Below are positions 8,386-17,149 of a stretch of DNA of 64,000 nucleotides, in pieces (position 1 is the stretch's first letter; every line of letters starts with the position of its first letter). The notes under the pieces were generated by a model that was not told where the DNA came from, made no database searches, and was given only the letters and a program-made list of their open reading frames with translations. The position numbers and the translations under genes are program-made. This DNA comes from Erythrobacter ani. Lineage in GTDB: Bacteria; Pseudomonadota; Alphaproteobacteria; Sphingomonadales; Sphingomonadaceae. The DNA is taken from contig NZ_JAGSPB010000001.1 of NCBI RefSeq assembly GCF_019204025.1, forward strand, positions 1,178,001 to 1,242,000, in the 5' to 3' direction.

Positions 8386-11272
8386 TGACCGTTTCCTCGC
8401 CGACGACCGATGCGCAGCGCCCGCAGAGCGCGCCGTCTTCGGGCACGTCGGGCAGCAGGCGCCAGCAGCGCCCGCATTTGGAATCGGTGGATTTCGAGAC
8501 CCTCACTTCGTCCGCTTGCCCGCGCGTCACTGTCCCGGTGATGAACAATTCGGCGAGCAGTGCGTCGCTGACGCCTTCGGGCACGGCATCTGCGGGCACG
8601 GTGACAATTGCTTCGTTGCTGGACCGGATCACCTTGTCACGGCGCAGCGGTTCGATGGCTTCGGTCACGCGTTCACGCAGGCTGCGCAGCTTTTCCCATT
8701 TGGCGCGGTCGGAAGGCACGGCGGGCACCGATGGCCATTCGAGCAGGTGGACGCTGCCGTCCTGCTCGCCGTCTTCGGGATAGCGGGTCTGCCACACTTC
8801 CTCTGCGGTGAAGACCAGCACCGGCGCGGCATAGCGGACGAGCGCGTGGAACAGCAGATCGAGCACCGTGCGATAGGCGTTGCGCGCGGTGCTCTCCGGC
8901 CCGTCGCAATAGAGCGTATCCTTGCGGATATCGAAGAAGAACGCGCTGAGGTCCTCGTTGCAGAAATCGACGAGCAGGCGGGTGTAGGTGTTGAAATCGT
9001 ATTCCTCTGCGGCGTTGCGCAGTTTCCCGTCGAGCTCGCTCAGCAATGACAGGACGTACAGCTCGAGCTCGGGGATCTCGCCGCTGTCCGACATGTCGCC
9101 AATGAACCCGTCGAGCGCGCCGAGGAGATAGCGAAAGGTGTTGCGCAGGCGGCGATATTGATCGCCGACGCCCTTGATGATTTCGTCGCCGATCCGGTGG
9201 TCTTCGGTGAAATCCACGCTGAGAGCCCATAGCCGGATGATGTCGGCGCCGGTCTGCTCCATCATCTTGACCGGATCGGTCGTGTTGCCGAGCGATTTTG
9301 ACTGTTTCTTTCCCTTGGCATCCATGGTGAAGCCGTGGGTCAGGACCTGATCGTAAGGCGCGCGACCGCGCGTCGCGCAGCTTTGCAGCAGCGAAGACTG
9401 GAACCAGCCGCGATGCTGGTCGGAGCCTTCGAGATAGAGGTTGGCGGGCCATTGCAGATCCGGCCAGCGCCCGCTTTCAAGCACGAAGGCGTGGGTGCAG
9501 CCCGAATCGAACCAGACATCGAGGATGTCGGTCACCATTTCGAATTCGTCGGGATCGTAGTCCGCGCCGAGAAATTCGGCCTTTCGTGCCTTTTCCCAGG
9601 CGTCAACTCCATCGGCGCGGACGGCTTCGACAATACGGTGATTGACCGCTGCGTCTTTCAAATAACTGCCGTCTTTTCTCACAAACAACGTGATGGGGAC
9701 GCCCCACGCGCGTTGACGGGAAAGCACCCAGTCGGGCCGCCCTTCGACCATGGAGCCGATACGGTTCTGGCCCTTCGCCGGGATGAATTCGACCCGCTCG
9801 ATCTCGGACATGGCGCGGGAGCGCAGCGTGCCGCCCTCGGGAAGGTCCTTGTCCATCGGGACGAACCATTGCGGGGTGCAGCGATAGATGACCTTGGCCT
9901 TGGAGCGCCATGAATGCGGGTAGGAGTGTTCGTAATCGGCAGAGGCGCTCAGCAGCGCGCCTGCTTCGCGCAGATCGTTGCAGATCGGTCCGTCTGGCGC
10001 GTTGAAAGGCTTGTTGATGACGCTGCGACGGCGTTCGTCAGCTCCGCCGAGCCACAGCCAATCGTCCCGGTAGCGTCCATCGTCCATGACGGCGAATTGT
10101 GGTTCGATGCCGTGCTCGCGGCAAAGCTCGAAATCGTCCTCGCCGTGGTCGGGCGCCATATGGACAAGGCCGGTGCCGCTATCGGTGGTGACGAAATCGC
10201 CTTCGAGCATCGGGCGCGGCGTCGCGTAAAACCCGCCGAGATGGCGCATCGGGTGGCGGACCTTGGTTCCGGCGAGGTCGGAGCCTTTGATTACCCACGG
10301 TTCATCTAGCGCGCACTGCAAGGCCTTAAACAGCAGTCCGTCCGGATTGACGTGGCCGACCGCGCGCTCGCCAGTGATCCGTTCTAAAAATGGATGGATA
10401 AGTTCCTCTGCAACAAGGAAGTAGTGCGGGTTCTCGTGCGTCCAATCCGGTGCATCAAACACGTGGTAACTTATGTCAGCGCCGTAAGCGATCGCCTGGT
10501 TGACCGGTATCGTCCACGGTGTTGTCGTCCAGATAACCGCGTGAATTGTGGCTCCGCCGTCCAGCAAATTCTGAATGACCGAGCCTGCTGCTGCTTCAGC
10601 AACCTCGAACGCCACATCGATCTGCGGCGAGTCCGTCAGGTCTTCGTACTCAACCTCGGCCTCTGCCAGCGCGGTCTTCTCAACCGGCGACCACATGACC
10701 GGCTTTGACCCGCGATAGAGATTGCCCGCCTCGGCAAACTTGCAAAGCTCGGCGACAATCGTTGCCTCCGCCTGAAAATCCATCGTCAGGTAGGGATTGT
10801 CCCAATCGCCCATGATGCCGAGCCGCTTCAGCTGTTCGCGCTGGGTGTCGACCCATTTGTGTGCGTAGGCGCGGCATTCGGCGCGGAATTCGCGTGCCGG
10901 AACCTCGTCCTTGTTCTTCTTTTTCTTGCGGTACTGCTCCTCGACCTTCCATTCGATCGGAAGGCCGTGGCAGTCCCAGCCCGGAACGTAGGGCGCGTCC
11001 TTGCCCAGCAGGTTCTGCGTGCGGCAGACCATGTCTTTGAGGATATGGTTCAGCGCATGGCCGATATGCATGTCGCCATTGGCGTAGGGCGGGCCATCGT
11101 GGAGGATGAACTTCTCGCGCCCGGCCCTCGCTTCACGCAGTTTCTCGTACAGACCAATCTCGCGCCAGCGCGCCTCGATGCCCGGCTCCTTCTGCGGAAG
11201 GCCGGCTTTCATCGGGAAACCGGTCTTCGGCAGGAAGACCGTGTCTTTGTAGTCGCGTTTGGAGTCAGCCAT
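8378..11272 (-). CDS. ileS: Isoleucyl-tRNA synthetase
   Basis: A 964-residue class I aminoacyl-tRNA synthetase charging tRNA-Ile. The HIGH motif appears as MHIGHALN near residue 69 and the KMSKS motif as KQSKSLGN near residue 625. The connective editing domain lies between them. A C-terminal zinc cluster has CGRCW and CGRC near 930-955. The length is normal. It sits in the minus-strand operon between the GDPD-like gene (41 bases upstream) and lspA. Confidence 0.98.
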   Translation of the reverse strand: MADSKRDYKDTVFLPKTGFPMKAGLPQKEPGIEARWREIGLYEKLREARAGREKFILHDGPPYANGDMHIGHALNHILKDMVCRTQNLLGKDAPYVPGWDCHGLPIEWKVEEQYRKKKKNKDEVPAREFRAECRAYAHKWVDTQREQLKRLGIMGDWDNPYLTMDFQAEATIVAELCKFAEAGNLYRGSKPVMWSPVEKTALAEAEVEYEDLTDSPQIDVAFEVAEAAAGSVIQNLLDGGATIHAVIWTTTPWTIPVNQAIAYGADISYHVFDAPDWTHENPHYFLVAEELIHPFLERITGERAVGHVNPDGLLFKALQCALDEPWVIKGSDLAGTKVRHPMRHLGGFYATPRPMLEGDFVTTDSGTGLVHMAPDHGEDDFELCREHGIEPQFAVMDDGRYRDDWLWLGGADERRRSVINKPFNAPDGPICNDLREAGALLSASADYEHSYPHSWRSKAKVIYRCTPQWFVPMDKDLPEGGTLRSRAMSEIERVEFIPAKGQNRIGSMVEGRPDWVLSRQRAWGVPITLFVRKDGSYLKDAAVNHRIVEAVRADGVDAWEKARKAEFLGADYDPDEFEMVTDILDVWFDSGCTHAFVLESGRWPDLQWPANLYLEGSDQHRGWFQSSLLQSCATRGRAPYDQVLTHGFTMDAKGKKQSKSLGNTTDPVKMMEQTGADIIRLWALSVDFTEDHRIGDEIIKGVGDQYRRLRNTFRYLLGALDGFIGDMSDSGEIPELELYVLSLLSELDGKLRNAAEEYDFNTYTRLLVDFCNEDLSAFFFDIRKDTLYCDGPESTARNAYRTVLDLLFHALVRYAAPVLVFTAEEVWQTRYPEDGEQDGSVHLLEWPSVPAVPSDRAKWEKLRSLRERVTEAIEPLRRDKVIRSSNEAIVTVPADAVPEGVSDALLAELFITGTVTRGQADEVRVSKSTDSKCGRCWRLLPDVPEDGALCGRCASVVGEETVSG

Positions 11273-11313
11273 AGGGGAGGGCCGTTAGGGCATTACGCGC
11301 CCGCAATAAAGCC

Positions 11314-12393
11314 TCATTGATCGACCCTCTGGTCCTTTCTGCGCCTTTCCAGAGCCGCCTGCGCCGCATCGATCTCTTCCTGAGTTCGGTTGTCGAAGCG
11401 GGGGATGAGCGGGGGAAGGGTGGTGAAGGCGTCGTCGGTCCATACGTAGCCGTTGAAACTGCTGGGGATTTCCGTCAGCTGTTCGGGCAGAGTAATGCCG
11501 TGAACGGGTCCGGAGGCTTTGCTGACAGGCCCTTCGATCAGGATTTCCCCGTCATACGCCTCCATCCGGGCAATCAGCCGGTTGGGCCATCCCCAAAGCA
11601 GCGTCTGGTCATCGAGGGAGATGAGCATGGTGCGCCCGCGGCAACTGGAAGGCAGCATTCCGGTCCAGCCGGATACCGTGTAGTCGGCAGTGCACTGCCG
11701 CGCTGCGTCGGGGTTGAAAGCCCATATGCCCGCATACACTTCGCGGATGCGGCCGATTGCTGCGGCATCGCCGTAAAATGCATCGCCTCTTTCTTCCGGA
11801 TCGCGGCCCGCCGCCCGGTACGCCGCTGCCACCGCATCGATCAGCGCAGGATCGTCCGAGGCGAGATGGACCATCAGCCGTCCTCGAGGTGGGATCGCGG
11901 TGAGGATTTCTTCGAGTGTCGGGATGACGGCCGCCTTCCCGCGGAAAGGTGTTTTCCCTGCCTCAGAGGCGACCTCAGCGACGCTATAGCCGTATCCGGC
12001 ATCGAGCGTTTGCAACTGTTCCAGCGAGGTGCCGTTCAGGGCGCCTTTCCCGTCGGTCAGACAGGAGAGGTCGCTTTCGGAATGGAGGACGGCGATCCCG
12101 TCCGCGGTGACCATGGCGTCCACTTCGATCAGCCACCCACCCATCCTGTCGGCGCGCAATATGCTGGCCTTGGTGTTGGGAAGGTGATCGTGGACCGGAG
12201 GCGCCACCATGGGCGAGGCGCACTCGGCATTGCGGTCGCCAGTCGTACCGATCAGTTCAGGCGCGAGGGCCCGATGCGCGATCTGCTTCGGCGCGCCCTT
12301 GGGATCGGGCGCGAGCCAGCTCGCATTCGTGATCGACAGGATCAGGATAAGGACCGCGATGGCCATCCCGCCCCACAACGCAAATCTCTTCAT
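11314..12393 (-). CDS. Membrane-anchored glycerophosphodiester phosphodiesterase-like protein
   Basis: A 359-residue protein with an N-terminal membrane anchor or uncleaved signal (about residues 7-26). A GDPD/PLC-like TIM-barrel domain follows: IAHRALAPE near 40, GWLIEVDAMVTADGIAVLH near 93-111, then LSCLTDGKG. GDPDs cut glycerophosphodiesters to glycerol-3-phosphate and an alcohol. The usual HRG is HRA and the usual HD after the second strand is HS here, so activity is uncertain. It overlaps ribF by 4 bases. Confidence 0.7.
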   Translation of the reverse strand: MKRFALWGGMAIAVLILILSITNASWLAPDPKGAPKQIAHRALAPELIGTTGDRNAECASPMVAPPVHDHLPNTKASILRADRMGGWLIEVDAMVTADGIAVLHSESDLSCLTDGKGALNGTSLEQLQTLDAGYGYSVAEVASEAGKTPFRGKAAVIPTLEEILTAIPPRGRLMVHLASDDPALIDAVAAAYRAAGRDPEERGDAFYGDAAAIGRIREVYAGIWAFNPDAARQCTADYTVSGWTGMLPSSCRGRTMLISLDDQTLLWGWPNRLIARMEAYDGEILIEGPVSKASGPVHGITLPEQLTEIPSSFNGYVWTDDAFTTLPPLIPRFDNRTQEEIDAAQAALERRRKDQRVDQ

Positions 12394-13316
12394 GAAAGCA
12401 GCCGCCGGGCCTCGGCGCAGTCACGCTCCATCTGGTCTGTCAACGCATCGAGCGTGTCGAATTTCGCCTCTCCGCGCAGGAAATGGTGGAAGGCGACTTC
12501 GATTTCCTGGCCGTAAAGATCGCCCGAGAAATCGAAGAAGTACGGCTCCAGCAGTTCCTTCGGCGGTTCAAATTGCGGGCGAATGCCCAGGTTGGCTGCA
12601 CCTTTCAATTCCTCGCCGGTGCTGAGGATGCGCCCCGTCACCGCGTAAACACCGTATTTCGGGCGCAGGTAGCTTTCGACCGACACATTCGCGGTGGGAT
12701 AGCCGAGTTTGCGCCCGTTCTTGTCGCCATGCTCGACGATGCCTCGGATCGCAAATGGCCGGGTGAGAAGCTGCGCGGCGAGCTGCGGATCGCCTTCACG
12801 CAGCGCCGCGCGCACACGGCTGGACGACACGACATCGCCGTGCCCTTCCACCGGCTCGACCACGCGCGATTTCAGGCCGTGCGCGCCCCCAAACCCGCGC
12901 AGCAGATCGACATCGCCTTTCGCGCCCTGGCCAAACGTGAAGTCTCCGCCGGTCACGACGCCATGCGCGCCAAACCGCTCGCACAGGATTTCCGTGATGA
13001 AGTCCTCCGCGCTCGTCCCGGCAAGCTCCCCATCGAAATGGAACACCAGCATCGCGGTTGCGCCGGCGGCGAGATAGAGTTCCTGCCGCTGTTCCAGCGT
13101 GGTCAGGCGAAACGGCGGCACGTCGGGTTTGAAAAAGCGCACAGGATGAGGGTCGAATGTCGCGATGATCGAGGGGCGTCCCTCGTCATGTGCCCACCGG
13201 ATCGCCTCGCCCGCGACGGCCTGATGACCGGAATGGAAGCCATCGAAATTGCCGAGCGCGATCACCGCGCCGCGAAGCGCATCGGTGACGGGTTCACGGT
13301 GATCGAGCCAGCGCAT
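12390..13316 (-). CDS. ribF: Bifunctional riboflavin kinase/FAD synthetase
   Basis: A 308-residue enzyme making FMN and then FAD from riboflavin. The N-terminal adenylyltransferase half shows GNFDGFHSGHQ (residues 23-33), a HxGH-type nucleotide-binding motif, and FDPHP near 55. The C-terminal half is the flavokinase domain, with GRKLGYPTANV near 202 and the YFFDFSGDLYGQEIEV block near 270. The length is usual. It lies next to folA with a one-base overlap and starts the ribF-GDPD pair. Confidence 0.96.
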   Translation of the reverse strand: MRWLDHREPVTDALRGAVIALGNFDGFHSGHQAVAGEAIRWAHDEGRPSIIATFDPHPVRFFKPDVPPFRLTTLEQRQELYLAAGATAMLVFHFDGELAGTSAEDFITEILCERFGAHGVVTGGDFTFGQGAKGDVDLLRGFGGAHGLKSRVVEPVEGHGDVVSSSRVRAALREGDPQLAAQLLTRPFAIRGIVEHGDKNGRKLGYPTANVSVESYLRPKYGVYAVTGRILSTGEELKGAANLGIRPQFEPPKELLEPYFFDFSGDLYGQEIEVAFHHFLRGEAKFDTLDALTDQMERDCAEARRLLS

Positions 13317-13864
13317 CAGGCAATGCCCCGCGCTTCGTGATCGGGCGCGCGTTTATAGGTGACGAACGCGTAGGCCGGCGTGTCTCCGTCGGCGGCGAAT
13401 TCCTTGCGCGCGGTAACCATCCACTCTTGGCCGAGCGGCTTCATGAACGTGTCGCCGGGATAGTCGCAATCGATCTCGGTCACTTCGATCCGCTCCGCGA
13501 GCGGGCGGAATACATCGTAGATTGCTGAGCCGCCAACGACACAGATTTCGCGAGCCTCATTGTCCCGGCGCGCGAGCGCGAGCGCTTCCTCGACCGTATG
13601 GGCGATTTCCGCGCCGTCGCTGTCCCAGTTTTCGCGGCGCGACAGGACAATGTGGCGGCGACCCGGCAGAAGACCCGGCAGGCTCTCGAATGTCTTGCGG
13701 CCCATGATCATCGGCCGGCCGAGTCCATCGGCGCCCATTGTCAGCGCCTTGAACCGCTTCAGGTCGGCGGGCAGGTGCCAGGGAAGCCGCCCTTCAAACC
13801 CGATCGCACCGTTGGCTGCGCGGGCATAGATCAGAATGATTTTCGGTTCGGCGGTCTGGCTCAC
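13316..13864 (-). CDS. folA: Dihydrofolate reductase
   Basis: A 182-residue enzyme reducing dihydrofolate to tetrahydrofolate with NADPH. Characteristic blocks are ARAANGAIGFEGRLPWHLPA near residues 14-33 and IMGRKTFESL near 54. CVVGGSAIYD near 110 and TEIDCDYPGDTFM near 133 follow. The start is a GTG at 13862-13864; the frame continues open for 65 codons upstream but that part is antisense-like purK sequence without DHFR similarity. The GTG overlaps the purK stop by 4 bases. Confidence 0.95.
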   Translation of the reverse strand: MSQTAEPKIILIYARAANGAIGFEGRLPWHLPADLKRFKALTMGADGLGRPMIMGRKTFESLPGLLPGRRHIVLSRRENWDSDGAEIAHTVEEALALARRDNEAREICVVGGSAIYDVFRPLAERIEVTEIDCDYPGDTFMKPLGQEWMVTARKEFAADGDTPAYAFVTYKRAPDHEARGIA

Positions 13865-14940
13865 GGCAGGGTATGGCTCACTCGAGTGACGTGACCCATC
13901 TTGCGTCCGTCCTTCGCCTCGCGCTTGCCATAGAGATGCAGGTGCGGTTCGCCCTCTTCGGCAAGGATCTGATGCGCGGTGAGTGCATCCTTGCCGACGA
14001 TATTGCGCATGTCGATGCTGGCAAAACGCGTTGCGGTCTCGCCCAGCGGCAGACCGCAAATCGCGCGGATATGGTTTTCGAACTGGCTCGTCGCCGCGCC
14101 TTCGATTGTCCAGTGCCCGGAATTGTGAACGCGCGGTGCCATTTCGTTGAACACAGGCCCGCTTTCGGTGGCGAAGAATTCAAGCGTGAGCACGCCGACA
14201 TATTTGAGCGCCTCCGCGGTCTTGGCGGCAATGGTCCGTGCCTCTGCAACCTGCGCTTCGACGCGGCTGCCTGCGGGCAGAACCGAATGGACCAGCATCC
14301 CGCCTTCGTGCGTGTTGGCCGAGGAATCCCAGAACCGGATTTGCCCGTCATTCCCGCGCACGAGGATCACCGAGAACTCCGTTTCGAATTGCACCATGCC
14401 TTCATAAATGCAGGGCCTTCCCGGAAAGCGCACGCCCTGTGCGCCGTGGGCGTTGGCGATGCGCCATTGCCCTTTGCCATCATAGCCATCGCGCGCGGTT
14501 TTCAGGATGCCGGGGGCCCCGATCCGCTCGACCGCAGTGGCGAAATCCTCATCGCTTTCGACCCGCAGATAGGGCGCGCATTGCGCACCGATCTGCTCGA
14601 CGAAGGCTTTTTCCTGCAACCGGTCCTGCGCGATGCCGAGTGCCACCGGATGCGGGGCGAGCATATTCTCGGGGATCGCTTCGACGGCGCCGAGAGGGAC
14701 ATTCTCGAATTCCCAGGTCACGATGTCGCATTGCGATGCAAAGGCCGCGATGGCCTCGGTTTCGCCCCAGCCATTCTCGAAGAAGTCGGCGCAGGCCGTA
14801 CTGGCTACGTTGTCTCCGGGCGGAGCGTAACCGATGGCGCGGTACCCGAGCTGCGCGGCGGACATCGCCATCATCCGGCCAAGCTGGCCGCCGCCAAGGA
14901 TGCCGATCGTCGATCCGGGAGGAAGAGGTGCGCTGGCCAT
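13861..14940 (-). CDS. purK: N5-carboxyaminoimidazole ribonucleotide synthase
   Basis: A 359-residue ATP-grasp enzyme converting AIR, ATP and bicarbonate to N5-CAIR in purine synthesis. It starts with a nucleotide-binding motif, GILGGGQLGRMMAMSAAQLG (residues 12-31). Later come ILKTARDGYDGKGQ near 145 and FNEMAPRVHNSGHWTIEGA near 262, both family signatures. Its ATG overlaps the purE stop by one base. purE-purK order and coupling are standard. Confidence 0.97.
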   Translation of the reverse strand: MASAPLPPGSTIGILGGGQLGRMMAMSAAQLGYRAIGYAPPGDNVASTACADFFENGWGETEAIAAFASQCDIVTWEFENVPLGAVEAIPENMLAPHPVALGIAQDRLQEKAFVEQIGAQCAPYLRVESDEDFATAVERIGAPGILKTARDGYDGKGQWRIANAHGAQGVRFPGRPCIYEGMVQFETEFSVILVRGNDGQIRFWDSSANTHEGGMLVHSVLPAGSRVEAQVAEARTIAAKTAEALKYVGVLTLEFFATESGPVFNEMAPRVHNSGHWTIEGAATSQFENHIRAICGLPLGETATRFASIDMRNIVGKDALTAHQILAEEGEPHLHLYGKREAKDGRKMGHVTRVSHTLP

Positions 14941-15434
14941 CAGTCTACCGGGGTCTCGGCGACATCGGCGGTGCGCGATGCGCGCCAGTCCTGCAGCCGC
15001 TCGGACAGGTCTTCATCGCCGAGCGCCAGGATCGCTGCGGCCATCAGGCCGGCATTCTTCGCCCCGGCCTCACCGATGGCCAATGTGCCGACGGGCACAC
15101 CTGCGGGCATCTGGGCAATCGAGAGCAGGCTGTCCCAGCCCGACAGGGCTTTCGACTGAACCGGCACGCCGAGCACGGGTAGATGCGTCATCGCCGCGAT
15201 CATGCCAGGCAGGTGCGCTGCCCCGCCTGCGCCCGCGATGATGACATCGAATCCCTCACCCTCGGCCCCTTTGGCAAAGGCGCTCATGCGGTCGGGTGTG
15301 CGGTGGGCGGAAACGATCCTGGCTTCGTGATCGACTTCCAGCTCCTCTAGCACTTCGGCCGCGCATTTCATCGTTGGCCAGTCCGATTGGCTGCCCATCA
15401 CGATCGCGACCCGTCCTTTGCCGTCTGGCCCCAT
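14940..15434 (-). CDS. purE: N5-carboxyaminoimidazole ribonucleotide mutase
   Basis: A 164-residue class I PurE, which moves the carboxyl group of N5-CAIR to give CAIR. Signature sequences are [14 protein letters not shown] (residues 9-22), [10 protein letters not shown] near 40-49 and [14 protein letters not shown] near 68-81. It lies 13 bases downstream of gpmA and is coupled to purK. Confidence 0.97.
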   Translation of the reverse strand: MGPDGKGRVAIVMGSQSDWPTMKCAAEVLEELEVDHEARIVSAHRTPDRMSAFAKGAEGEGFDVIIAGAGGAAHLPGMIAAMTHLPVLGVPVQSKALSGWDSLLSIAQMPAGVPVGTLAIGEAGAKNAGLMAAAILALGDEDLSERLQDWRASRTADVAETPVD

Positions 15435-15447
15435 ATTCGTCAGGTCC

Positions 15448-16134
15448 TCAGCTGTCTTTCAAATAGTACCGTTCCCCCGGCACCATATCGTGATCGAAGT
15501 CGTAGACGATCGGTTGGCCCGTGGGAATCTCCAGCCCCGTGATGTCCTCATCGGAAATGTTCGAAAGATGCTTGACCAGCGCCCGCAGCGAATTGCCGTG
15601 TGCAGATATGATCACTGTTTCGCCGCTGCGCAGGACCGGCAGGATGTCGCTTTCCCAATAGGGCAGGACCCGCTCGATCGTCAGCTTCAGGCTTTCGGTA
15701 TTGGGAACAGCGATCCCTTCATAGCGGGGATCGGCACCCGGATCGTACTTGCTGCTCGGCTCCATCGGCGGAGGCGGGGTGTCGAAACTGCGCCGCCAGA
15801 TATGCACCTGTTCATCGCCGTGCTTGTCGCGCGTTTCCTGTTTGTCGAGCCCGGTCAGCCCGCCATAATGGCGTTCGTTCAGACGCCAGTCCTTGATGAC
15901 CGGCAGCCACAGCCGGTCCATTTCCTCAAGCGCGAGGTTAAGCGTCTTGATCGCGCGGGTCTGGTACGATGTGAAACAAACGGTCGGGAATACGCCCTTT
16001 TCCTTCATCAGCGCGCCCGCCGCCTTTGCCTCGGCAACGCCTTTCTCGGTCAGGTCGACGTCCCACCAACCGGTAAAGCGGTTTTCAAGGTTCCACTGGC
16101 TTTGGCCGTGGCGGACGAGAATGAGCTTGGGCAT
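15448..16134 (-). CDS. gpmA: 2,3-bisphosphoglycerate-dependent phosphoglycerate mutase
   Basis: A 228-residue glycolytic mutase that interconverts 3- and 2-phosphoglycerate. It starts [15 protein letters not shown], with the phospho-accepting His in RHG, and has [31 protein letters not shown] follows near residue 83 and [12 protein letters not shown] near 180. GGAGG lies 5 bases before the ATG. It sits between a 51-codon gene and purE in the same operon. Confidence 0.97.
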   Translation of the reverse strand: MPKLILVRHGQSQWNLENRFTGWWDVDLTEKGVAEAKAAGALMKEKGVFPTVCFTSYQTRAIKTLNLALEEMDRLWLPVIKDWRLNERHYGGLTGLDKQETRDKHGDEQVHIWRRSFDTPPPPMEPSSKYDPGADPRYEGIAVPNTESLKLTIERVLPYWESDILPVLRSGETVIISAHGNSLRALVKHLSNISDEDITGLEIPTGQPIVYDFDHDMVPGERYYLKDS

Positions 16135-16193
16135 TGTTCCTCCGGGCTATCGTGGGGCGGCGCATCGCTGCCTGCAAAGCAGACGCACTAGCC

Positions 16194-16349
16194 CTAGGTC
16201 TCGCCCTTGGAAACCCCGCTTTCGTCCGATTCGCTGCTGATGGCGCGTCCCTGCGCCTTGCGCCGCCGCAGGTTCTCTCGAAGTTTCGCCGCAAGCCGTT
16301 CCTCGCGTGATAGATTCTTGCTTTGGTCTTCATTCATATGAAATGCCAT
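16194..16349 (-). CDS. Small conserved-type basic protein, 51 residues
   Basis: A short frame missed by a length cut-off. It reads MAFHMNEDQSKNLSREERLA, then an Arg/Lys-rich helix AAKLRENLRRRKAQGRA, then an acidic tail ending SGVSKGET. Small proteins with the pattern REERLAxKLRxNLRRRKAQ appear familiar from sphingomonad genomes, but I know no function. The charge pattern, helix-like register and place directly upstream of gpmA on the same strand support it. An alternative start is the ATG at 16337. No strong ribosome-binding site is visible for either. Confidence 0.65.
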   Translation of the reverse strand: MAFHMNEDQSKNLSREERLAAKLRENLRRRKAQGRAISSESDESGVSKGET

Positions 16350-16427
16350 GGCTGTAACTGTGCTAGGCTTCAAGCATGGCTTGACAAGAGGCTCCGTCGC
16401 AACGATAGGCGCGCCTCTCGAAAGAGG

Positions 16428-16502
16428 GCCGCGGTAGCTCAGTGGTAGAGCGCGTCATTGGTAATGACGAGGCCGAGAGTTCAATTCTCTCTCGTGGCAC
16501 CA
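16428..16502 (+). tRNA. tRNA-Thr (anticodon GGT)
   Basis: A 75-base cloverleaf with encoded CCA end. The acceptor GCCGCGG (16428-16434) pairs with TCGTGGC before discriminator A and CCA (two G-T pairs). D-arm is GCTC/GAGC. Anticodon stem CGTCA/TGACG encloses TTGGTAA with anticodon GGT at 16460-16462. The T arm GAGAG-TTCAATT-CTCTC is regular. It separates the housekeeping operon from the catabolic region. Confidence 0.95.
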
Positions 16503-16542
16503 TTTCCCGACATTCCGACCTGAAGACAGCCGGATCTGGCGG

Positions 16543-16968
16543 TCATCCTTCGGCCAGCTCTTTCGTATGCAGGACAGCGCCGCGGACGGCGGCCTCCCAA
16601 TCCGGTCCCTGGACCACCGCATCGGGGTCCTTCTGCGTCCAGTGCATCGTGATGTCGAGCGCGACCTTGCCGTCCTCTTCGAACACCATGTTGAGCACGT
16701 ATCCGGTGTAATCGGGATCGTCTTTCAGCTTGAAGATGACGGCCATCGTGTTCGGATCGGCCCAGATGATTTCATGCACCGTCTTCTGGGTGTCGCCCTG
16801 CTGCACCGTCATTCGCCGCTCGATCGAGAGGTCGGAGAATTCCTTCACGATCTCGACTGACACGACGCCGGGCACATATTTGTCCGGACTGCGGATTTTG
16901 TCGACCATCAGGTCCCACACGCGCTCCGCGCTCGCATCGATCGCGGTCTTGTGACTGGTGAAGGGCAT
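16543..16968 (-). CDS. SRPBCC-fold (AtaL-like) ligand-binding protein
   Basis: A 141-residue protein of the START/SRPBCC helix-grip fold. Visible features are the N-terminal HKTAIDASAERVWDLMVDKI strand-helix and the central beta strands (VHEIIWADPNTMAVIFKL). A C-terminal helix (WEAAVRGAVLHTKEL) closes the pocket. Such proteins bind hydrophobic ligands, and some are cyclases, but no catalytic residue can be named. The ATG at 16968 follows GGAGA at good spacing. It is divergent from the SDR operon at 17150. Confidence 0.75.
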   Translation of the reverse strand: MPFTSHKTAIDASAERVWDLMVDKIRSPDKYVPGVVSVEIVKEFSDLSIERRMTVQQGDTQKTVHEIIWADPNTMAVIFKLKDDPDYTGYVLNMVFEEDGKVALDITMHWTQKDPDAVVQGPDWEAAVRGAVLHTKELAEG

Positions 16969-17073
16969 TTCTGTCTCCTCGAACGGGCCGTGATTGCCCT
17001 TCCTGCAATTGCCGCAGCTGCGTTGGCAACGGCGAATTCGCACAGATGGAACCGCTCGGCGCGGCGATACCCC

Positions 17074-17081
17074 CACTTTTG
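17074..17081 (+). promoter_or_regulatory. CACTTTTG motif, 76 bases before the SDR start
   Basis: One copy of the core shared by several promoters of the catabolic region; here CACTTTTGACGAGTG also forms a CACT...AGTG dyad. Role inferred only. Confidence 0.35.
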
Positions 17082-17149
17082 ACGAGTGCGCGCGGCGCCC
17101 GCTGTCCGCTATCGCTGTCCAGGTATTCAACTCTTTGGGAGAAGTAGCG

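Noticed and set aside
13873-15159. 428-codon plus-strand frame
   Set aside because: Antisense to purK and purE, which are unambiguous.
16085-16333. 82-codon minus-strand frame beside gpmA
   Set aside because: It is the wrong frame across the 51-residue gene and the gpmA start; its composition is Arg/Pro/Ala-rich as expected of a shadow.
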